9,945 bases of DNA from Peribacter sp964404805 (GTDB lineage: Bacteria; Patescibacteriota; Gracilibacteria; Peribacterales; Peribacteraceae): the NCBI GenBank assembly GCA_964404805.1, contig CAYOLJ010000040.1, positions 1 through 9,945 of the forward strand. The letters are read 5' to 3'. Of the stretch, positions 1-6,885 are shown piece after piece. Both the position numbers and the translations under genes were made by a program. How positions within the stretch are numbered: the stretch's first letter is position 1; every line of letters starts with the position of its first letter. The notes beneath the pieces were generated by a model, which made no database searches, was not told where the DNA came from, and worked only from the letters and a program-made list of their open reading frames with translations.

Positions 1-1
1 C

Positions 2-757
2 AATACCGAACGACGACCTCTGGCACTGCCGCCAACGATAGACGACGCTTCGTTCTCTCTCGCACTCGCCCGGCCAGAATCGACATTCACCATGCTCCAT
101 GCAGCACTCCCGGCCGATCGTCAGGCAATGTTTGATACGCGCATTCTCACATTCTTTTCTTCGTCCTTCGGCGATGATGTGAGCTTTACATACGACATTC
201 TTCCGCTGCTCATTCGCCCTGCACGTTTTTCGATGGCACACACTGCCTCGGGTACTACCGTGCTCTTTCTACAGGGCAGTGCATCTGATGCTGCTACCAG
301 AATTGCTCACTTGCACGAGGTCTTTCGCGGCAGCAAAACTATTGCGCGAACCGTGACGCGTGTCTTCGACAAGGGCCGCTACACATTCCGCAACATCCGC
401 GACGATGAGAATATGCTCACCGACGAAGAGGCATCCGTCGACGGGATGCAACTGCGCAAGACGGCGCATGTGCTACAGGGCGAATTCTGCTCTGCAATAC
501 AAGGAGAGGAATTTATGATGGCAACGAACTGTGCCGTGCTCGAGCGCGCGGTTCTTGAGCGTCCCCAGGGCCCTGGCTCCTCTGCTCTCGGTAGTGGCAC
601 GTTCTCGCGCAACATGCTCTCTTCATCAATTCCTACGATATTCCCCTCTCTCCTCGCTCCAACATCACCACTCGCCTCCTCAGCGCCCGAGGCACTGCAG
701 TGGTCTCTCTCGCGACAGGGCGATATCCTCACACTGACGATCCTTCCGCAGCGCTAA
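2..757 (+). CDS. C-terminal part of an unrecognised protein (5' end outside window)
   Basis: The frame is open from the left edge to a TAA at 755-757, so the real start lies upstream; the ATG at 92 is only an internal methionine. About 251 residues are visible. I do not recognise the family with confidence. The visible part has an alternating strand/helix pattern (a DILPLL segment, then a strand with TVLFLQG, then a helix with RIAHLHEVF) and a later 'FMMATN' strand followed by a helix. This loosely recalls DUF3352-type proteins of envelope-associated bacteria, but that is a weak impression. The last 70 residues are rich in Ser, Pro and Ala, and end in a strand-like LTLTILPQR. No membrane segment is visible here, although the missing N-terminus could hold one. 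It is co-oriented with secF, 120 nt upstream of it. The coding assignment is supported by the long open frame and compositional continuity, not by homology. Confidence 0.7.
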   Translation, partial: NTERRPLALPPTIDDASFSLALARPESTFTMLHAALPADRQAMFDTRILTFFSSSFGDDVSFTYDILPLLIRPARFSMAHTASGTTVLFLQGSASDAATRIAHLHEVFRGSKTIARTVTRVFDKGRYTFRNIRDDENMLTDEEASVDGMQLRKTAHVLQGEFCSAIQGEEFMMATNCAVLERAVLERPQGPGSSALGSGTFSRNMLSSSIPTIFPSLLAPTSPLASSAPEALQWSLSRQGDILTLTILPQR

Positions 758-837
758 CAGGCCCGGAATACTCCTCCATCTTCCCGTCTTCTTTCTGGAT
801 TCACATAGCATAAACCGCTAGGCTCCTCGCTGAATTA

Positions 838-870
838 ACCCCTACGCCCTACCCCCCTACTCCTAACCCT
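838..870 (+). promoter_or_regulatory. C/T tract with TA steps before secF start
   Basis: The 120-nt gap between the upstream gene and secF contains no Shine-Dalgarno motif at a useful distance from the ATG at 878, and I find no convincing -35/-10 pair. From about 835 to 870 the sequence is almost only C and T, interrupted by TA dinucleotides every 6-8 nt (CCTACGCCCTACCCCCCTAC and following). Similar tracts precede rplJ and rplL. A role in translation initiation, for example as a pyrimidine-rich unstructured ribosome landing site, is inference. Confidence 0.4.
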
Positions 871-877
871 AGAAAGA

Positions 878-1780
878 ATGTCTCTCATCAAGCTCTCCAA
901 AATCTTCCTCGTCTTCTCGGCCATTGCCGTGATCGGCAGCATTGTGCTGCTTGTCGTACCGGGACCCATGCTCAGCATGGAATTCACCGGTGGAACACTC
1001 ATCAATATCGCTCTCCCTGAAGGAAAAACCAAAGCCGACCTTCAGGGCATGATGGAGGAATTCCGCAATGCAGATGATGTATCACTGGGGCACTTCACCC
1101 TTTCCATGACACACGAAGGGGATGTGATCATCCGCTCACGCACTCTAAGCAATGAAGAGCACCTCGCGCTACTCGCACATTTAGAGCGAGAAACCGGTAG
1201 CACCATCAACGAGAAACAGTTCACGACCATCGGCCCCACAGTGGGAGAAACACTCAAGCGTCGATCGGTCGAGGCCCTCATCGTCGCCGCCATCGGCATC
1301 GTGCTCTACATTGCCTTCGCCTTCTACCGCGTGCCTCGCAAACTTTCGCCATGGCGCTTCGGCGTCTTCGCCGTCGTGGCGATGGTGCATGACCTGCTCA
1401 TTACTGCAGGTATCTTCGTGATTTTGAGCCGCATCACGAACTTTGAATTCGATACACTCTTTATCACCGCACTCCTCACTGTGCTCGGCTACTCTGTGAA
1501 TGACACCATTATCATCTTTGACCGTATTCGTGAGAACGTCGCCTACGCACCCAAGAGTGAAGATTTCGCTCTTACAGCAGAGCGTAGCCTCAGAGAGACC
1601 ATCGTGCGTACAATCAATACCTCGATCACGACGCTCATCATGCTCTTCTGCCTCTACTTCTTGGGTTCCGAGAGTATCCGCTGGTTTATTCTTGCACTCA
1701 TCGTTGGTATCGGCCTGGGCAACTACTCCTCGTACTTCATCGCCACTCCCCTCTTGGTCTTCCTACGGAAGAAGGAGTGA
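878..1780 (+). CDS. secF: Protein translocase subunit SecF
   Basis: SecF works with SecD as the accessory, proton-motive-force-driven part of the Sec translocon, pulling exported chains across the cytoplasmic membrane. At 300 residues it has normal length. In order: TM1 (about 8-28), an extracytoplasmic domain beginning with the FTGGT signature (36-40), GPTVGE (119-124) just before TM2 (about 131-151), TM3 (about 160-183), TM4 with the family hallmark LGYSVNDTIIIFDRIREN (203-220), then TM5 and TM6 (about 248-297) including GNYSSYFIATPL, the counterpart of the usual GTYSS-IFIA motif. The Asp and Arg of VNDT/FDRIREN are intact, so it should be functional. The gene just upstream is not visibly SecD, so secD and secF are not directly adjacent in the usual secDF order. 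tig follows after 19 nt and probably shares the transcript. The start is the only ATG giving a proper short N-terminus before TM1; there is no Shine-Dalgarno. Confidence 0.96.
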   Translation: MSLIKLSKIFLVFSAIAVIGSIVLLVVPGPMLSMEFTGGTLINIALPEGKTKADLQGMMEEFRNADDVSLGHFTLSMTHEGDVIIRSRTLSNEEHLALLAHLERETGSTINEKQFTTIGPTVGETLKRRSVEALIVAAIGIVLYIAFAFYRVPRKLSPWRFGVFAVVAMVHDLLITAGIFVILSRITNFEFDTLFITALLTVLGYSVNDTIIIFDRIRENVAYAPKSEDFALTAERSLRETIVRTINTSITTLIMLFCLYFLGSESIRWFILALIVGIGLGNYSSYFIATPLLVFLRKKE

Positions 1781-1799
1781 GCTTTCCCTTGTACCAACT

Positions 1800-3080
1800 A
1801 TGACCCATCCCCCGAAAATCGAACGGGAGAAGAATGGCCGCATCGAATGTACGGTGGAATTCACAAAAGAGCAGGCCGTCGCCGCTGAAGAGAAGGCCCT
1901 GCAGGCACTTGCGGAAAAAGTGAAGATCCCAGGATTTAGGCCCGGCAAAGCTCCGCGCGAGACCGTTCTGCAGAAAATCAATCCCGATGACCTGATGGAG
2001 GAGACGATCCATCGTCTGTTACCGGAAATCTTAGAATCGCTCGTGAAGGGGCAGAATATCCAGACGATCATCTCACCCAAGATCTCGCTCAAGAAACGCG
2101 ACCCCCTCACCATCAGCATCGTCTTTGTCGAGCGACCAAACGTGACGCTTAAAGGAGTCGACAAGATCAAGATTGCGAAGAAAGAGACAAAGGTGGAAGA
2201 AAAGGATATCGACCACATGGCGGAATTCATTCTGCGCAAACACGAAACCGCAACTGAGGTGGATCGTGGCGCACAAGAGAAAGATCGCATCACCATGGAT
2301 TTCTGGGGCGCGGATAGTGAGGGAAAAGAAATTGCCCCGATTCGCTCGCAAGGCCACGCCGTTGTGCTGGGTAGCAAGTCACTGATTCCAGGGTTTGAGG
2401 AGGCGCTGATGGGAGCGAAGAAAGGCGAGGAGAAAACATTCACGCTGACGTTCCCTAAGGAGTACCACGCCGCCGAACTCGCAGAGAAACCTGTCACTTT
2501 TCACGTGACCGTGACGAAAGTGGAGGAGGTGAAGATGCCGGAACTCACTGATGCTTTCGCCAAGGAACACCTGCACGTGGATTCCGCTGCATCATTCCGC
2601 GAGGAACTGCAAAAATCGATGGTGCTGCAGGAGGAACGCATAGATCGCGAGCGTCGCGAACAAGAACTTATGGAGGCGATTCGCAAAGCGGCCGTTGTGA
2701 CCCTGCCGAAAGAACTCGTCGAAGAAGAAGAGCGCGGCATTCTGTCGGATATGGAGGAGCAACTGAAACGTCAGGGAAAATCACTGCAGGATTGGATGCA
2801 GGCGACCAAGAAGAAGCCGGAGGAGCTGAAAAAGGAACTCGAGGACCGCGCTTCTCAACGTTTGTCGTTACGCCTCGGCATCCGCGAGCTGCTCGAAGTG
2901 AAGAAGATCGAAGTAGGCGATGAAGAAGTGGCGACGACCGTGCAGGGCATGCTCGCCCCTCTCTCAGAGCAGGAACGCAAAGAAGTGGAAGCTGCCTACC
3001 GCCCCGGTGGCCAGGCCTACGACCAACTCAAGTGGCAGAAGAGAGTCGAGAAGCTGTTTGAGCAGATGTTGGCTGCTTAA
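1800..3080 (+). CDS. tig: Trigger factor (ribosome-bound chaperone/prolyl isomerase)
   Basis: Trigger factor docks at the ribosomal exit tunnel next to L23 and shields nascent chains. The open frame extends upstream to 1500, but that stretch lies inside secF; the ATG at 1800 gives 426 residues, close to the about 430 of characterised members. The N-terminal ribosome-binding domain carries the signature GFRPGKAP at residues 45-52. The FKBP-type prolyl isomerase domain spans roughly 160-245 (with LIPGFEEALMGAKKGEEKTF and the FHVTVTKVEEV strand). The C-terminal helical arms (about 250-426) are strongly charged and rich in Glu/Lys, as expected for the chaperone cradle. It lies 19 nt after secF, a sensible pairing of export and folding functions. 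The nearest purine-rich run (GAAGGAG at 1771-1777) is 22 nt from the ATG, too far to act as a normal Shine-Dalgarno. The TAA stop shares TTAA with the convergent rel gene. Confidence 0.96.
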   Translation: MTHPPKIEREKNGRIECTVEFTKEQAVAAEEKALQALAEKVKIPGFRPGKAPRETVLQKINPDDLMEETIHRLLPEILESLVKGQNIQTIISPKISLKKRDPLTISIVFVERPNVTLKGVDKIKIAKKETKVEEKDIDHMAEFILRKHETATEVDRGAQEKDRITMDFWGADSEGKEIAPIRSQGHAVVLGSKSLIPGFEEALMGAKKGEEKTFTLTFPKEYHAAELAEKPVTFHVTVTKVEEVKMPELTDAFAKEHLHVDSAASFREELQKSMVLQEERIDRERREQELMEAIRKAAVVTLPKELVEEEERGILSDMEEQLKRQGKSLQDWMQATKKKPEELKKELEDRASQRLSLRLGIRELLEVKKIEVGDEEVATTVQGMLAPLSEQERKEVEAAYRPGGQAYDQLKWQKRVEKLFEQMLAA

Positions 3081-4975
3081 TTTCGCCATCGCACCTCAAC
3101 TCTTCGCTCAGGACTGCTCTGCTTGTACATGCCACAACTCTCACGGTGGACCATGATGATCCCTGTACGGTTGATCACGCCGCCGACCTTGCTACGCGGC
3201 TCCACCTCGGGTGAGCAGCACTTGGCGTAGCAGATAGGCATGGACATGCTCCCCTCCACGAGGATCTCGTTATCTTTACGCTGCAGTCTGCCTGTGCGCT
3301 TTTTGGGCTGCTGTACCTCTACTGCCACCACACCACGCAACACTTCGATACGACGGAAGAAGGAGGAAGGTTTCTCGGCCCCCTGACCCACCTTCATGAG
3401 CACATCCTCACGTTGCTGCATCGAAAGTGATTCACCATCGCACACTTTAAGGATGGTGAGATCAGTATCAAGCGGCGAGAGGTGATGCTTGCGCAGTTCC
3501 TCGTTAAGCAAGTGTCTTCCATGATCGATGAGACGCGGTCGATCTTGCGCGGCGAGGTAGCGCTTGAGCTTGGCACGGGAAGACGCCATCTTGAGAAGCT
3601 GTATCCAGCGCGTAGAAGGACGTGGTGGCGTCTGCTTTTGAATTTCGACGACATCACCATTCTCCAGATTGTACGAGAGCGGGACAATAGACCCATTCAC
3701 TCGCGCGGAGCTGAATGAGATACCAAGATCCGTGTGCACAGTGAACGCAAAATCGAGAGGCGTGGCGTTCTCGGGCAATTCGATAATCTCACCCTTGGGA
3801 GTAAGTACGAAGATGTGATCCGCGTACGGTGGAGCTTTGGTGCCCATCACCGACTCTTGCGAGAGGAGCATCTTCTTCAGTTGCGCGTGTCTTACGGCTT
3901 CTGTCGTGACCCCTTCTTTGTATGCCCAGTGCGCGGCAACACCGTACTGCGATTCGCGGTGCATCGACTGCGTGCGAATCTGCACCTCGACGAAGGCATC
4001 AGAAGGCGCCCCGGGAAGCTGAATGATGGTGGTGTGCAGACTCTGGTACCCGTTCGGCTTGGGGAAGGCGATATAATCTTTGAACCGATGCGGCACTGGT
4101 CGACCAAGTTGGTGCAGGAGCCCGAGCACCTGATAGCACTCCGCTTCGTTGTCGACAATCGCACGCAGGGCGTAGAGATCGAAGAGATCGCGAATGTGCG
4201 AAATCGCCTTCTCCTGCATTTTGCGGAAGATCGAGTAGATCTCTTTCTTGCGCCACTCAATCTCCACTGCCATATCACGTGCCTGAAAAAATCCTCTCAG
4301 TTCCTTCGCTGCTAGGGGTAAGAAGTGCCCTCTCTCAGTCTCGAACTGCTGAATCTGCTCCTCGATACGTTCGGCATCGAGCGGATAGATCACCGGAAAG
4401 GCGCGGCTCTCAAGTTCATGCTTAAGCGAGTAGATACCAAGCCGCGCTGCAACGGGCGCGAAGAGCTGTAGGACATCGTTGCACATGGCACGACGCTCCG
4501 CTTCGGGAATGACATCGATCATACGCAGGATAGCCGCCCGATCGCAGAGGGTGATGAGCACCGTGCGCACGTCATCCGAAACCGAGAGCAACATAATGCG
4601 TAGATCTTCGATGTGACTGCGTCGTGCACTGAGTGTGACATGTGAGAGTAAGTGCACGTTGCTCACAAGAGAACGCACAGCCGGACCGAATTCCTGCTGC
4701 AATTGTGCGAGAGTGATGGCGCCACCATCCAACGCATGATGAAGCAAGACGGCAATCACCGCTTCTTCATCGGGATGAAACGGAGCCAGTACTTCGAGCG
4801 TCTCGAGTGCGTGATCTAAGATTCGTACACCGGAGTGGTGCATGTCATGACCGTAGAGTTCCTGTGCAAAACTCAGCGCCTGTGTGAGACGTCGCTCATC
4901 GAGTTGCGGAGCTTCGCCGTCGACAGCGAGTCGCGAGAGAACAGCCGTGAGTTCGGCAGTGGTGACGGTGGTCAT
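3077..4975 (-). CDS. rel: Rel-family (p)ppGpp synthetase with degenerate hydrolase site and no C-terminal ACT domain
   Basis: Long RelA/SpoT homologue of the stringent response. Residue numbers count from the upstream ATG at 4987 (636 aa); I prefer the fifth codon, an ATG at 4975 (632 aa), because the first ATG lies within a likely -10 box. Domains: HD hydrolase-like (about 35-200), (p)ppGpp synthetase (about 240-360), TGS (about 390-452), helical region (about 455-540), zinc-finger-like CxxxCC with a later HRESC (586-618). The synthetase looks intact: KKEIYSIFRKM, RFKDYIAFPKPNGYQSLH (301-318), EVQIRT and AAHWAYKEG; RFKD is the RxKD form typical of bifunctional Rel rather than the ExDD of RelA. 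The hydrolase site is damaged: the expected HDxxED reads HHALDG (83-88), although H59 and D149 remain. The protein ends about 18 residues after the zinc finger, so the usual ACT/RRM domain is absent. It lies downstream of dtd on the same strand with a gap of about 110-120 nt. Confidence 0.93.
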   Translation of the reverse strand: MTTVTTAELTAVLSRLAVDGEAPQLDERRLTQALSFAQELYGHDMHHSGVRILDHALETLEVLAPFHPDEEAVIAVLLHHALDGGAITLAQLQQEFGPAVRSLVSNVHLLSHVTLSARRSHIEDLRIMLLSVSDDVRTVLITLCDRAAILRMIDVIPEAERRAMCNDVLQLFAPVAARLGIYSLKHELESRAFPVIYPLDAERIEEQIQQFETERGHFLPLAAKELRGFFQARDMAVEIEWRKKEIYSIFRKMQEKAISHIRDLFDLYALRAIVDNEAECYQVLGLLHQLGRPVPHRFKDYIAFPKPNGYQSLHTTIIQLPGAPSDAFVEVQIRTQSMHRESQYGVAAHWAYKEGVTTEAVRHAQLKKMLLSQESVMGTKAPPYADHIFVLTPKGEIIELPENATPLDFAFTVHTDLGISFSSARVNGSIVPLSYNLENGDVVEIQKQTPPRPSTRWIQLLKMASSRAKLKRYLAAQDRPRLIDHGRHLLNEELRKHHLSPLDTDLTILKVCDGESLSMQQREDVLMKVGQGAEKPSSFFRRIEVLRGVVAVEVQQPKKRTGRLQRKDNEILVEGSMSMPICYAKCCSPEVEPRSKVGGVINRTGIIMVHRESCGMYKQSSPERRVEVRWRN

Positions 4976-4985
4976 CGGGACGCAC

Positions 4986-4994
4986 ATTCTAGCA
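4986..4994 (-). promoter_or_regulatory. Extended -10 promoter element of rel
   Basis: Read on the minus strand, positions 4994 to 4986 give TGCTAGAAT, an extended -10 (TGn plus TAGAAT, 5 of 6 to consensus). No good -35 lies 16-18 nt upstream, which is usual for extended -10 promoters. The hexamer overlaps the first possible ATG of rel (4987) and ends 10 nt before the second (4975), so a transcript starting 7-9 nt downstream would begin with at most about 3 nt before that second ATG. This is the basis for choosing 4975. Confidence 0.45.
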
Positions 4995-5098
4995 CCATCA
5001 ATGCCAGAGAATAGCTCAATAGTAGGGTTTTACCGTGTCGGAAAAGACATCGGCGAACCTGAGATTTTCTCTGTGGAATGGGCATTCTGCGCGTTGTT

Positions 5099-5542
5099 TC
5101 ACTTCTCCAGGATCAGGGTGACGGGACCGTCATTGGCAAGGTGCACGGACATCATCGCTCCAAAGACGCCCCCCTCGACTTTGTGCACTCCCAGTTTCCG
5201 GAGTTTCTTCATGAAGTACTCGTACAGGATATTCGCCTCATCCGGTCCGGCTGCAGCCGTGTAGTCGGGACGGTTGCCCTTGGCAATGTCGCCCGCGAGC
5301 GTGAATTGTGAAACGACGAGTGCATCGCCATCGACATCGAGTAATGAGCGATCATTCACTTTGCCCTCGGGGCTCTCGAAGAGCCGGAGCTTCACGAGCT
5401 TCTCAGCCAACCACTGGGCCTGCAGAGAAGTGTCACCCGGCAGCACGCAGAGCAGAGTCACGTAGCCGCGGCCGATGCTGCCGACCGTCTGATCATCGAC
5501 CGAGACCAAGGCCCGAGACACACGCTGAAGAACGAGACGCAT
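5099..5542 (-). CDS. dtd: D-aminoacyl-tRNA deacylase
   Basis: Dtd hydrolyses D-amino acids (and glycine) mischarged on tRNA, using an RNA-based mechanism in a homodimer whose active site is formed across the subunit interface. The 147-residue length is exactly that of the family. It starts with the typical MRLVLQRVSRA strand, contains SQFTL (78-82) followed by KGNRPDY (88-94), and ends with the cross-subunit Gly-cisPro motif in NDGPVT (137-142), preceded by GVFGAMM. All signature residues are intact. It sits 60 nt downstream of the unknown repeat protein on the same strand and about 110-120 nt upstream of rel. There is no Shine-Dalgarno, and a TACACT hexamer 7 nt before the ATG suggests its own promoter and a leaderless message. 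Confidence 0.95.
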   Translation of the reverse strand: MRLVLQRVSRALVSVDDQTVGSIGRGYVTLLCVLPGDTSLQAQWLAEKLVKLRLFESPEGKVNDRSLLDVDGDALVVSQFTLAGDIAKGNRPDYTAAAGPDEANILYEYFMKKLRKLGVHKVEGGVFGAMMSVHLANDGPVTLILEK

Positions 5543-5549
5543 GGTGAAG

Positions 5550-5555
5550 AGTGTA
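5550..5555 (-). promoter_or_regulatory. Probable -10 box of dtd, leaderless arrangement
   Basis: On the minus strand this is TACACT (4 of 6 to TATAAT) with exactly 7 nt between it and the dtd ATG at 5542, so +1 would fall on or next to the A of ATG. No clear -35 was found. The same hexamer at the same spacing precedes the LCP gene (8191-8196), which raises confidence above that of a single weak match. Confidence 0.4.
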
Positions 5556-5602
5556 GCGCAATTTTTCTAAACCAGAGGCAGGTTTCATTTCATCGGAATT
5601 AA

Positions 5603-6742
5603 TTACCGATCTAAGAGCTCTAACAGATACCGGTGCATGCCGTCAGAGCGGGCCTTCGGCTCCTCTACCTGTTCAGGATCCGGCATGCCGCTAAATGCCC
5701 CGAATCCGTGCTGGATTTTCTGGGGAGGTTTAGCAGCACGGGGAACCAGTGCAATCGGGACGGTCGCGGCATGGGGTACGCGTGCCTCGGCAACATCGGT
5801 CATGATGCGTGATGCAGATGGGGATCTTAGCGAACCAGAGACAACCAATCTGGGATCACCCCATCGCTTGAAGTGTGCTTGTAAAGCTCCTCCGGTAGCA
5901 TTGGCCAGATCCCGTGCACCGTAACCGTCCGTTACCACCTGCACGGTCTGAAGCGACTTATCTGGTGTAACAATGTCCGCGCCGTAGACTCCCACATGGT
6001 TAGAAATGATCCCAGCCCTCAGTGCATCGAGTCTCGATAAATCCCGCATACGAAGAACAGCAATCATTTCGAAGGATTCCGACCCCGGCGGACGCGGGTG
6101 GCAACTGAGCTGGACGATTTCGACGTTCTTCCCCTCCACTTCCAGCTGACGGATAACGTCCAACTGCGGCCCGATTTTTCTGTCCCCGACGATGCGCAGC
6201 ATAACCTCCTCACCACGTTGCGAAGATCTACTCCTGTCCGTTCCCTCCGCCAGATCATCCACCTCTGGCCGGGAAGCAAGGCTTTCATAAACAGGATTGA
6301 CCCGAACACGGCTCCCCAAGCCATTTTCCGCATGCAGGAATTCCAGAATCCGCTTGATGGAAGCAAGGTCTGCTGTGAGCTGCAACCTCACCTCACCTCC
6401 TTTCTCCACCTTCATCGAGCCACTCAAACTCGTTATGATAAATTTCAAAAAGGCAGCCTGATCGTGATGACAATTGAGAAGTAGGCGCAGGTGCTGTCGC
6501 GCGGATGTCTCCATGTCGCGAACTGCGTCGACTCCCTTCTGCTTGCGCAAGACATCTTCAGGTTCTCTGAACCAGGGCTGTCCCTTCGACGCTAATGAAG
6601 GGGGAAGTACCAGCGCTATCTTCCTGCCTTCATCTGGTGCAGGCATGATGGTAAATTCATCAACACGATGTCCTCGTCCCTGTACCGCGTTAAGCACGTC
6701 GGCCACACCACCTCCATGAAGCGTTGCCTCGAAGATATTCAT
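5603..6742 (-). CDS. Unrecognised protein with three tandem ACT/ferredoxin-like repeats (predicted by eye)
   Basis: I do not recognise this family. From the ATG at 6742 it has 379 residues. My reading of the strand/helix pattern gives three successive beta-alpha-beta-beta-alpha-beta units: about 1-78 (NIFEATLHG strand, GVADVLNAVQ helix), about 82-154 (HLRLLLNC strand, ADLASIKRILEFLHAENG helix) and about 180-259 (MLRIVG strand, EIVQLSCHP strand, RLDALRAGIISN helix). That is the topology of ACT and related small-ligand or protein-binding domains. A fourth, less regular alpha/beta part covers about 264-335, and a Pro/Lys-rich tail follows. No signal peptide or membrane segment is visible, so a cytoplasmic regulator or sensor is likelier than an enzyme, but this is inference. 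The start at 6742 is chosen because GGAAGGAG lies 8 nt upstream; an alternative ATG at 6763 adds 7 residues. It is divergent from rplJL, with its own promoter. Confidence 0.75.
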   Translation of the reverse strand: MNIFEATLHGGGVADVLNAVQGRGHRVDEFTIMPAPDEGRKIALVLPPSLASKGQPWFREPEDVLRKQKGVDAVRDMETSARQHLRLLLNCHHDQAAFLKFIITSLSGSMKVEKGGEVRLQLTADLASIKRILEFLHAENGLGSRVRVNPVYESLASRPEVDDLAEGTDRSRSSQRGEEVMLRIVGDRKIGPQLDVIRQLEVEGKNVEIVQLSCHPRPPGSESFEMIAVLRMRDLSRLDALRAGIISNHVGVYGADIVTPDKSLQTVQVVTDGYGARDLANATGGALQAHFKRWGDPRLVVSGSLRSPSASRIMTDVAEARVPHAATVPIALVPRAAKPPQKIQHGFGAFSGMPDPEQVEEPKARSDGMHRYLLELLDR

Positions 6743-6750
6743 TGATGCTT

Positions 6751-6758
6751 CTCCTTCC
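6751..6758 (-). promoter_or_regulatory. Shine-Dalgarno site of the unknown repeat protein
   Basis: Minus-strand GGAAGGAG with an 8-nt spacer to the ATG at 6742. This is the only strong, correctly spaced Shine-Dalgarno in the window, and it decides the start against the ATG at 6763. Confidence 0.7.
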
Positions 6759-6769
6759 AACATGAAAAT

Positions 6770-6798
6770 ATTCTGTAATGTTTAGTACATTTTGTCTA
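6770..6798 (-). promoter_or_regulatory. Sigma70-type promoter of the unknown repeat protein
   Basis: On the minus strand TAGACA (6798-6793, 5 of 6 to the -35 consensus) is separated by exactly 17 nt from CAGAAT (6775-6770, 4 of 6 to -10). Transcription would begin near 6763-6762, giving a leader of about 20 nt containing the Shine-Dalgarno site. It would also place +1 almost on the alternative ATG at 6763, so a leaderless start there cannot be excluded. Confidence 0.5.
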
Positions 6799-6799
6799 T

Positions 6800-6823
6800 T
6801 TTTAGGCCTTTTATTTTAGACCT
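6800..6823. repeat. Direct repeat TTTTAGRCCT in the divergent promoter region
   Basis: TTTTAGGCCT at 6800-6809 and TTTTAGACCT at 6814-6823 match at 9 of 10 positions, with starts 14 nt apart. The pair lies just upstream of the minus-strand promoter (6770-6798) and the plus-strand rplJ promoter region, in a stretch far more AT-rich than the flanking genes. A shared operator is possible but unproven. Confidence 0.3.
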
Positions 6824-6833
6824 CTCATAATAT

Positions 6834-6885
6834 TTGACATATTTTCATTTAATTGCTTATCGATTAATATTAACCGTGCATAAAT
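6834..6885 (+). promoter_or_regulatory. Promoter region of the rplJL operon
   Basis: About 6764-6890 is an AT-rich island between GC-richer genes, as expected for a strong ribosomal-protein promoter. A perfect TTGACA sits at 6834-6839, with TATCGA 18 nt downstream (6858-6863). A second pairing is TTTTCA (6842-6847), a 17-nt spacer and TAATAT (6865-6870). CATAAA at 6879-6884 is a third possible -10. I cannot choose between them by eye; all place the start between about 6870 and 6895, just before the L10 leader. TTAATATTAA at 6864-6873 is a 10-bp palindrome. Confidence 0.45.

Noticed and set aside
800..825. Possible promoter before secF (TTCACA, TAGCAT, TAGGCT)
   Set aside because: No pair has acceptable spacing (the best is 14 nt) and matches are 3-4 of 6, so no promoter is claimed; secF may be read from upstream.
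1500..1799. Apparent 100-codon N-terminal extension of trigger factor
   Set aside because: It lies within secF in another frame, is Ser-rich and low-complexity in the way shadow frames are, and the ATG at 1800 gives the normal family length.
1763..2497. 244-codon open frame on the minus strand opposite tig
   Set aside because: Ser/Phe/Arg-rich composition typical of a reverse shadow; it covers a well-supported trigger factor gene.
3734..4315. 193-codon open frame on the plus strand inside rel
   Set aside because: It is antisense to the synthetase and TGS region of rel, with no family-like features and no start signal; rel is clearly the real gene.
5033..5053. Hairpin between dtd and rel (CCGTGTC with GACATCGG, one bulge)
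   Set aside because: A 7-bp stem with a bulge and no U-run after it on either strand, so I do not call it a terminator.
5569..5585. AAACC/GGTTT inverted repeat between the unknown gene and dtd
   Set aside because: Only 5 bp, AT-leaning and not followed by a T-run in the transcribed direction; too weak for a terminator.
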